Assembly: GCA_028023455.1 (NCBI GenBank) | Contig: JAQFVV010012416.1 | Span: 1,233,767-1,297,766 of the forward strand | Length of the DNA: 64,000 nucleotides | Direction: 5' to 3' | From: Epiperipatus broadwayi | Taxonomy: Eukaryota; Onychophora; Udeonychophora; Euonychophora; Peripatidae | In this document: piece after piece, positions 57,225 through 64,000 of the stretch | Numbering within the stretch: the stretch's first letter is position 1 | Layout: each line of letters opens with the position of its first letter | Translations under genes and position numbers: made by a program | Notes under the pieces: model-generated | What the model saw: the letters and a program-made list of their open reading frames with translations, nothing else | What the model was told of the DNA's origin: nothing | Databases searched by the model: none

Positions 57225-57440
57225 ATGACTGCTGGAGGGTTGCATTTGATCATAAGATCTAGGTTCAGTGCTCTCAGATCCAAGGCTCCTCACTGATGAA
57301 GGTCACAAACCAAAAATGAGTCTGTGGATATTGGATGAGTAGAAACTAGTTGGGGATTTTATGCACAAGCCTTCTGGCATCTATTGATTACTCTAGCTTG
57401 CACTGAGTGGCAATACGTATAGAGAGTTTTGCCTGTTTTT
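57225..57440 (+). repeat. hammerhead-associated repeat, plus-strand copy
   Basis: CTCCTCACTGATGA (57286-57299), then AGGTCACAAACC, AAATGAGTCTGTGGAT and a downstream body: GGATGAGTAG, GGGATTTTATGCACAAGCC, TTCTGGCATCTATTGATTAC, GGCAATACGTATAGAGAG, TTTTGCCTG. CUGAUGA is intact but GAAAC is lost. The body defines a family with pieces at 3793, 18715, 24652 and 56941. Confidence 0.7.
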
Positions 57441-57779
57441 GCTGGGTGATAACAGTGTATTTTGTTAGTTGAAAGTTTCTTCAAGAGGTTTTTCCCATAT
57501 TGCATTTTTTCTTTCTTAGAAGATAAGAAACTAGTGTGATTTTGTGATTTTTTCTTTTTAGTCTAAATTTAAACAGGTCTGTCATTTCACGACTGAATTG
57601 AATACTGCATTTATTATGACATTCTTTTTTTTTTTTTAAAGATTTATCCCAAAAATGTTATTTTCTGTGCCTTTCATATATGTTAGTTTTTATGTAAATA
57701 TATCCCCAAGTCCTTCTATTATTCTTTGATTTAACATTTTTCCTTGGGATTGTTATTACTAGGATACTATTGAATTTTG

Positions 57780-58260
57780 TTTAATCTCTTCATCTATTTC
57801 TGTCATGCATTTGATATCCTTCAATTAGAATGTATCAGGGGTAGTCATAATTCCAAACAATAATCTACTATCCATAAAAACCCTAGGTATGTGATTATAG
57901 TTAAGATTTTATCTCCTCTACTCTCACAGGAATTTGGTCTAATTTTGCAAAGAATGAGCACCTTTAAAAATAAATCTAAAGTTCAATTATATTTGGGCAA
58001 TTGAATAAGCATTTTTATTTGAGATACTTATTGTCACATAGTAGTTTTCACATATGCATAACTGATCACATGGGTTCAGGAATCATTACGGTTGGCATTA
58101 CCCATTCTGAGTTTTCAGTTGGGGTGAGTAGTCCACTCTCTATAGAAAGTCTTCTTACTTTATCTCTGTGAGCAAATGCTAATTTTCATAGTTTACAGCT
58201 AATGGGTTTTATCTTTTCAGCCAACATTAATTCTAATGACTTTAACACTTTCTTGGTCTG
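57780..58260 (-). pseudogene. Ty3/gypsy reverse transcriptase fragment, decayed
   Basis: Minus-strand translations in shifting frames give FAHRDKVRR, SGLLTPTENSEWVMPTVMIP (N-terminal RT motif: ...G-I-x-P-V-x-x-S-EWA-P-V-V-P), then SRLLFGIMTTPDTF (consensus RLPFG-x-x-SAPA-F) at about 57835-57870. The catalytic YLDD region is not recognisable. Lies between the protease fragment (58445) and the RNase H fragment (56590), in the correct order for a Ty3/gypsy pol. Confidence 0.8.
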
Positions 58261-58444
58261 CCTTAAATAATTGTTTAAGTATTCCAACTTAATTTCCTCT
58301 TTTAATTCTATTTATTTAATAAGGGTTAACTTAATCATTAATAATTCAAACCATTTTCAATTTTTTGTTAACTATATTGAGCCGTAAGTTTGCTTTAATT
58401 TTTCAGCCTTATTTTTACTTGTCCATATCAATGTATCCCCTCAA

Positions 58445-58630
58445 CTATGGTTTAAATCTACTTTTATTTGAAATGGTATTCCAGTCTTTTAATGACAAAA
58501 TCAAAATTCCTAAACAGGTATCTATTTTCATCTGAATTTCAATTCTACGCATATATACATACATGCATGCACACACACACACAAAATTGATCAATGTGTT
58601 ATTTACACTTTTATCCTTAGATTTGTCCAT
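58445..58630 (-). pseudogene. Ty3/gypsy aspartic protease fragment
   Basis: The frame contains MKIDTCLGILILSLKDWNTI, matching the retropepsin active-site region (x-IDTGAS-x-x-IS-x-x-x-W). The active-site Gly after DT is replaced by Cys (DTG to DTC), so the enzyme would be dead. A (CA)n tract at about 58568-58583 lies within the frame. Upstream (58640-59040, minus) more broken coding-like sequence may be the end of gag, but I cannot assign it. Confidence 0.75.
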
Positions 58631-59059
58631 TGCTAGCTCATAGGGGTTTTAGCTTTTGCAGACTCCTTTTAAATGATCTTGACGTTGCCATTTCAAAGAC
58701 CTTTCCATGTCCATACCACGTGACTTTCTTTACCCCCAATGGTAGCAGTACATTTTTTTGCAATTCTTTCTCACTCTCGCTATTTTTTAATTACCATTAC
58801 TATGCTGAATAATTTGTTTCTTCCTATTATTAAGATCAGAAACTTTTTAGTTTCTATATAAATTATTTTCTCATCTCCTATTAATTCTATTGTAATTTGT
58901 CTTCAGACATCCCTTTCAGTAACTGGTCCATCACTTCCATATATTTGCCAAAGGCACGTGGCTTTACAATTCTCAAAGTACTGAATTGAAGATCCCACTT
59001 GATATCTGTTCTCAAAATATAATCTTGTGATATGTTGGAGTGATTTTGAATTAAAATAG

Positions 59060-59310
59060 CTTAACATTTTTTTATTTTATTTTCTAAATTACTATATCTT
59101 AGTAAGGTATTACTCCGGTTTCTTAGGATTGATTTAATTATTTTTATGCCCGAAAAACAAAAGAGTGTTGTAGTCTTTCTTTTATTCCTTAATTTCATTT
59201 AACAGAAAAAAAAATCATCTGTGATATGCAGATTTGCCCTTTGTCAGCATTGTTTACATTAAACTCTAGCTAGTATACTAACTACTCTGCTCTTACATTA
59301 TTATTATTGT
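59060..59310. other. AT-rich spacer
   Basis: No recognised feature. Confidence 0.35.
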
Positions 59311-59311
59311 C

Positions 59312-59406
59312 CTATGTGTCATAGCATCAGCCGGGAAGCGAACCCGCTAACCCGGGACAACAGCTTGTAAAGCAGCTGTCGCTGACCTCTCGACCACCAA
59401 CGCTTG
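59312..59406 (-). mobile_element. tRNA-derived SINE (family A)
   Basis: Minus-strand copy of the element at 44265, with A box GGTGGTCGAGAGGTC, a 7-nt anticodon loop TTTACAA, and B-box region GGGTTCGCTTCCC. Its T stem (GCGGG/CCCGG) is better than in the 44265 copy. The flanking near-repeat is ACTACTCTGC (59281-59290) and ACTGCTCTGC (59407-59416), one mismatch in ten. The A-tail has been replaced by an (ATT)n-like stretch near 59297. Confidence 0.85.
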
Positions 59407-59419
59407 ACTGCTCTGCCTG

Positions 59420-60480
59420 ATAATTTCAGTAACTTTTCTTGTTTTTGACTTTGTTAATAATTTGTCTTTGACAGTTAATCCTGTGACTGTATTTTTTTTT
59501 TTGCTAATTATGTTTCATTAGCAAGCAGTAGTTCATTCATTGTGATAACAGGGTATAATTTCCCTATTTAATTATCAATATAACTTATACTAATAGCTAA
59601 GTAAATAACTTTTAACCACAAGGCCATGTATAAAAACAAGTCTATCTGGAAAATCAAGGTTATTTGTACTTTTATTAACCGAATACAAGATTTTACTACA
59701 ACTGACTAATTTAATGTACATATATTAAGCACTAACAGATTTAATATTTGTTGGTATTATTAATTACCTAGCAAATTTACAAAAAATTACATAAAATCAA
59801 TACAACCTATACTTTTCAACTCTCTGAAGTCTTTTTAGTACCTTTGGTAAAACTTAATCAGGATAGAGACATCTAGTTCTCCAGTTCACAAGAACATAAG
59901 CAAAAAAAAATAATCATTTCTCCATTTTAGACAGTTCTTACGTTATTCCTTATATCAAAATAACCTAACATATCTGCCAGTTGTTATATTTAACCAAATA
60001 TGAAATGATTACTGTAAAGTCACATATAACGGTTTTAATTATTGAGACTTCTTCAAGCATAGTAGATGCAAAATGTTCACCTATTTTTTAACTGTGAATG
60101 TATATCAAGGCTTCTTACATTTATTTTCTCAAGATCACTGGAAAAGTTTTCCTGCTCAATTAAGAATCTATTCTATATAACAACTGAACCTAATGAATCA
60201 ATATAAAATATGATCATGTGATGCTTTGTTTGAAATACAAGACATTAATGGGTTAAACAGGTTTTAAATAACCCATTTCAATATAACAACTTCTAGAGAG
60301 AAATAGTAAACTAGAAAGCATTACTTATTAAATTTTATAACTGCGAGATGGTGAGAGCATGAGTACTTTTATGCATGTTTTACTTTCTACATAAAAATAA
60401 CTAGATATCCATTTGACAATCAGTAGTGAATGGCTAGAAAAACTAGCTATCTAAATAAATTTCTAAATCTATTTGAAACT
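59420..60480. other. AT-rich spacer
   Basis: No protein motif or repeat recognised. Confidence 0.4.
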
Positions 60481-60483
60481 AAC

Positions 60484-60524
60484 TCCTCACTGATGAGAGC
60501 CGTAGCTCGAAACCGGTCTGGGGA
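60484..60524 (+). ncRNA. candidate type I hammerhead ribozyme with minimal stem III
   Basis: Self-cleaving RNA fold. Stem I is TCCTCA (60484-60489) with TGGGGA (60519-60524), 6 bp including one G-U. The core block CTGATGA lies at 60490-60496. Stem II is GAGC (60497-60500), loop CGTA, GCTC (60505-60508), 4 perfect bp. The core block GAAA is at 60509-60512. The CCGG loop is closed by A60512-U60517, with cleavage expected after C60518. All invariant residues of the hammerhead consensus (CUGANGA, GAAA, UH at the site) are present. Minimal stem III of one or two base pairs is known for hammerheads in Penelope-like retroelements. Activity in this form is not certain, as it may need a dimer or tertiary contacts. 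Confidence 0.65.
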
Positions 60525-60819
60525 TGGGGACCATCACAGATAAAAGCTTCATGTATTTTCTCTTGTAGCATTTATCATAAAAAATAAAAATAATTAAGCT
60601 TGTTTAGAGCTAGTAGCAGGCTCTTTATATATTACATATTGGTAATACAAGCTATATAGGTCATGTGATATATGACTGATTTTTACTAAAAAATCTTGTT
60701 GAATTTTAGTCAATCTGGATTTGTATTTTGTGTTACCCACATGACATGTGATGTTCTAACATTATTTCATGAGACCATTATCTACAACTGCTGTATTTTC
60801 TGAATAACCCAGGATTTTA

Positions 60820-62375
60820 AATGAAGAAGTGAGACTTGCAATTAAATGTATGGAGAAGGGAAAAGCTGGTAATGAGGAAATTATAATTATCTTAATTAAA
60901 AGAAGTAGGTGAAGAAATAGAAACCGTTTTGGCAAAGTTACATATCAAATGTTTAAATGATAAAGATATGCAAAATGATTGGAAGAATGCAGTATTAATA
61001 TCAATATTTAAAAAAGATGATAGATAAGATATTAGAAATTACAGATCTATCAGTCTTTTATCAATTTTATACAATATTTTTGCAAGATAATTATAATTCG
61101 TCTCTAGCAAACTTTGGATTTTAACCAATCAAAAAAATGTACTAGATTTTAAAGTGGTTTTAGCACCATGGATTACATTCAAATATTAACAGAATAGGAA
61201 GGATTAAATGAATATTAGTTGTCATTATGCTTTGGGTTTGCAGATTATGAAAAGGCATTTGATTCTGTAAGCATTTCTTCAGTAATTAAAGTATTTGATC
61301 ATCAAAGAATAGCCCCAGGTATTGTCATGTTCTGAAGAATATTTATTAAAAGGCAATAGTAACAATTGTATTACATAATGATACTAGGAAGATTAACATT
61401 GAGAAGGGTATACACATGATGTCTCCATATTTCCAAAACTTTTTACAGCAATTTTGCAAGAAGTATTTTATGAATTAAAATGGGAACTTAAGGGAGTAAA
61501 GCTTTGCAAGCAAGTAGTTGGTTGCAGACAGTTGTTGGTTCATATCCCGGCCGATGCTATGACATATAAAAAAAAAAAAGTAAATGGAGATTATTTAAGT
61601 CATGTAGAATTTGCAGAACATGTGATTGTTTTTGCAAATAATGTGCCAGAGCTTCAGGAAATGCTGCAATTATCATATGTAAGTAAGAAAATAAGATTAA
61701 AGTTAATGTTAAGAAAAAAAAAAGTAATTAATGTTTAATAGAGTTTTTCAAAAGAAGAAAATAAAGATTGATAATGATGAGTTAGAAGAAGTTAACAACC
61801 ACAAATAATTCATTATATTATACTACAGATGGAAGCATAATGGATAAAATTAATCATAATATTAAACATGGTTGGAGTGCTTTTGATAGAAATAACTTAA
61901 TATTAAAAGGATATATAATTATGTGTTTGAAAAGTTTTTATTAAATGTATTTTATTTGTTCTTACCTATGAATTTAAAACTTGGACATTTAACAGAAGAG
62001 CAATATAGGGACTTCTAACCACTCAATTTGGACACATTCAAGTTAAGAGAAACAAAAAGAGATCGAAAATGAAATACATGGGTGAGAAAACAAATGGTTG
62101 TTACTAACATCATTGAAAGAATTAAAAGACTGAAGTGGAATTGGGTTGGACATATTTCAAAAAGTGATGATAATACATAGACAGTTGAAATCTTAAACTG
62201 AATTCCAAATGATTGTAAAAGACCTAGAAAGAAACCACATGTGAGGTGGATGATTGAACTAAGGATGTCTGCTAGGGTCATGGAAAAGAGAGGCTAGAGA
62301 TCAGAGAAGATGGATTGAACTTGTAGAGACCTTCATCTTGCAGTGGATTAATAATGGTTGGAAATGATGATGACA
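60820..62375 (+). pseudogene. RTE-type LINE reverse transcriptase remnant, nearly complete RT, interrupted by a SINE
   Basis: In order: EVRLAIKCMEKGKAGNEEI (60830), a KLQIYQSFINFIQYF-like decayed NYRPISLLS block (about 61035), GFADYEKAFDSVSISSV (61233-61282; motif A), a decayed motif B, FYELKWELKGVK, the inserted SINE, VNGDYLSHVEFAEHVIVFA (61580-61635; motif C, YADD/FADD now FAEH), ELQEMLQ, a GWSAFDRNN-type block (61872), WTFNRRAI (61982) and the RTE C-terminal block ending at TTAATAATGGTTGGAAATG with an ATGATGATGA tail. Several stops and frameshifts and the lost aspartates make it inactive. The endonuclease is absent. Confidence 0.85.
61501..61579 (+). mobile_element. 5'-truncated SINE-A nested in the RTE LINE
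   Basis: GCTTTGCAAGC marks the start within the anticodon arm, so the 5' part of the tRNA head is missing. Then come TTGGTTCATATCCCGG (B box), GATGCTATGACATAT and a 12-base A-tail. A short duplication AGTAAA flanks it (61495-61500 and 61579-61584). It lies exactly between GVK and VNG codons of the RT and keeps the frame open, so the combined 61454-61738 frame is an artefact of insertion. Confidence 0.85.
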
Positions 62376-62561
62376 ATGACCAAAGTGATTCTATTGAAAA
62401 TCGATAACATCTTAACTTTCAATGTAGTAAATTTAAATATTTCAAGAAGTCAGCATTTAATTAATAATATATTAATTAAATTGTATCTTTTTATAATTAT
62501 TATTTTTCTTCTCGTTTGAAAATTTTATAAAATTTGCTTTTCACTTATATATTTATTTATA

Positions 62562-62909
62562 TATGAATTTTTTCTACAGTACAGGCTTTTTCATACTTGC
62601 ACTCCAATACGTAATATATAGGGGTTTGAACTCAGACTTTCACATGACCCTCAACTTTCCACGCTATCTCATACTGCTGACACACTTGATCACACACGTC
62701 AAAAAGAAAAATAATAATCAATATTCGTATTTCATGCTACACCAGCACTCGTCAATTGGTTCAGATGTGTGGAGATGTTAATCTGGACCCACCAAACTAT
62801 GGATATTGGTGATTATTTATCTTTTCAACATGTATGTAATCAAGTGTATCAGCAGTATGAGATAGGATGGATAGTTGAGGATCATGTGAAAGTCTGAGTT
62901 CAAACCCCC
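62562..62909 (-). mobile_element. palindromic SINE-C element with 16-bp target duplication, minus strand
   Basis: Arms at about 62619-62740 and 62790-62909 are inverted copies: GGGGTTTGAACTCAGACTTTC and its complement, CGCTATCTCATACTG and its complement. The tail hairpin ACAGGC...GCCTGT-type sequence lies on the left side (62579-62600), so the element is in minus orientation. The perfect direct repeat TATATATTTATTTATA occurs at 62546-62561 and 62910-62925. Confidence 0.8.
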
Positions 62910-62929
62910 TATATATTTATTTATAATTT

Positions 62930-64000
62930 ATTTTATTACGAGATGTTAAACAATGTAAATACTATATTCTGTTTTTACACTATTTATTTATATATAGGCG
63001 TTCGTCAGTGATGAGGGTTGGACTTGTACCTACCCTTGTACTTTTAACTTCTTTGCACCATCAAGCTAATACAAATTTTCTAAAATAAAGATATATAAAT
63101 ATGATAATTGACCAGTAGCTACATATTTAATATTTAGTGACGTCAGTTTTATTTTAACTAGCTTTTAAAATATATATTTATTGGCTTTGATACATATAAC
63201 TGAAAGAAATTTATTGTAAGATAAAAAAACTTAAGAGCTCTTTTGAACTTCAGACTATTAGTTTCATGTATAATGGGTGACTGCTCATTGTGTAAGTACA
63301 AGACCAAAGCACTCATTGCTAAAGGTAATAATCTGAAATTAGTTCGATGATAGCACTACCATCATTGTTGATTATTCACTCTTGCAGTATATCAATTTAC
63401 AATATACTATAAAGAGTGAGATACTGCTTTTGGAAGGTTTATGTCATACATTTCATAACTTTAAATCATTTATTAGTTTCCACTGTCCTTCAGTAGGATG
63501 CACTTCTCTCAACGTTTGCATAAAAAATAGTTTTAGGCTTAATGAACATGCATAATTTCAGTTTTGAATCCTAAGTCACCAATTGTCTAGGTTCACAATA
63601 GATGGCTTTAGAACAGGGTGAAGGCAATGCCATTGGCAGCATATACATAAAACATAAGAGATAAGAGGAAATCATATGATATTGTCAGTAGTGAAAAAGT
63701 CTTGTCACGCCATTGATGAAGAAGTCGTGATGTTGTTGGCAGCACAAGGTACACTAAAAAGAGAAATTATGTATCAGATTTTTGTTTTTTCACACTTTCA
63801 TACTACTTTTAAATACATCACTTTAGAGGAAGTGTGTCTTCAATAAACTCTCTCCAATAGCTAAGTAGAGAATCCATTACACAACAGAGGTTTACATCTG
63901 ATAAATGATGAGGGAATTTATTGATTTCCCATTTTTTGTTTCACTCTTTGCCTATAAATATCTGAAAATAATTGGCCTACCAGTATTAGATAACTAATCT
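62930..64000. other. spacer to window end
   Basis: AT-rich to 63240, then somewhat higher complexity (GGGCGTTCGTCAGTG-like segment at 62997, GCAATGCCATTGGCAGC at 63625). No ORF above 60 codons and no recognised repeat. Confidence 0.35.

Noticed and set aside
57225-57440. Active hammerhead at the 57.3 kb copy
   Set aside because: The GAAAC block is replaced, so catalysis is not expected.
58630-58812. Plus-strand 60-codon ORF
   Set aside because: It is antisense to gypsy-derived sequence and lacks any domain.

Overview
The window looks like intergenic or intronic DNA from an AT-rich invertebrate-type animal nuclear genome. Evidence for this: long A/T homopolymers and (TA)n tracts, no run of bacterial-type ORFs, tRNA-derived SINEs with A-tails and target-site duplications, decayed LINEs of several types, a broken Ty3/gypsy retrotransposon, TA-flanked DNA-transposon remnants, and many foldback (palindromic) repeats. 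No host protein-coding gene, rRNA gene or convincing functional tRNA gene could be supported. Species and phylum cannot be fixed from the sequence alone.

Layout. 0-5 kb: foldback repeat, first copy of an unclassified ~1 kb family, a SINE with clear target duplication, an RTE LINE scrap. 5-12 kb: a 1.08 kb TA-flanked Tc1/mariner/pogo-like non-autonomous element, another RTE scrap, an isolated GC-rich patch, SINE-D copies. 13-17 kb: the best preserved coding remnant, a LINE reverse transcriptase plus zinc-binding tail on the minus strand, followed by an RTE tail and a third LINE 3' end. 17-21 kb: three strongly palindromic elements, two of them flanked by 14- and 17-bp direct repeats. 21-28 kb: nested foldback architecture: a telomere-like (CCCTAA-variant) block inside one inverted repeat, and a 2.2 kb TG...CA element (solo-LTR-like) inside a unit that also exists uninterrupted in the window. 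28-43 kb: low-complexity DNA with a >1 kb long inverted repeat (35.7-39.2 kb) enclosing a tandem duplication, and a ~1 kb foldback at 40.5-41.5 kb. 43-48 kb: more foldbacks and SINEs. 49.5-55.4 kb: LINE fragments of one family in two copies, the first split by ~3 kb of unrelated DNA. 56.6-58.6 kb: minus-strand Ty3/gypsy protease, RT and RNase H pieces, broken by small repeats. 60.5-62.4 kb: a near-canonical hammerhead ribozyme motif, then an RTE LINE remnant carrying a nested SINE.

The most interesting signals are (1) hammerhead-ribozyme-type cores (CUGANGA / stem II / GAAAC) in at least two repeat families, one with matched stems I and II; (2) a family of palindromic tRNA-like retroposons whose copies are flanked by 14-17 bp target-site duplications, implying that the palindrome itself moved as a unit; and (3) several large nested inverted repeats. 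Everything coding that is recognisable belongs to mobile elements, and nearly all of it is broken by stops, frameshifts or lost catalytic residues.
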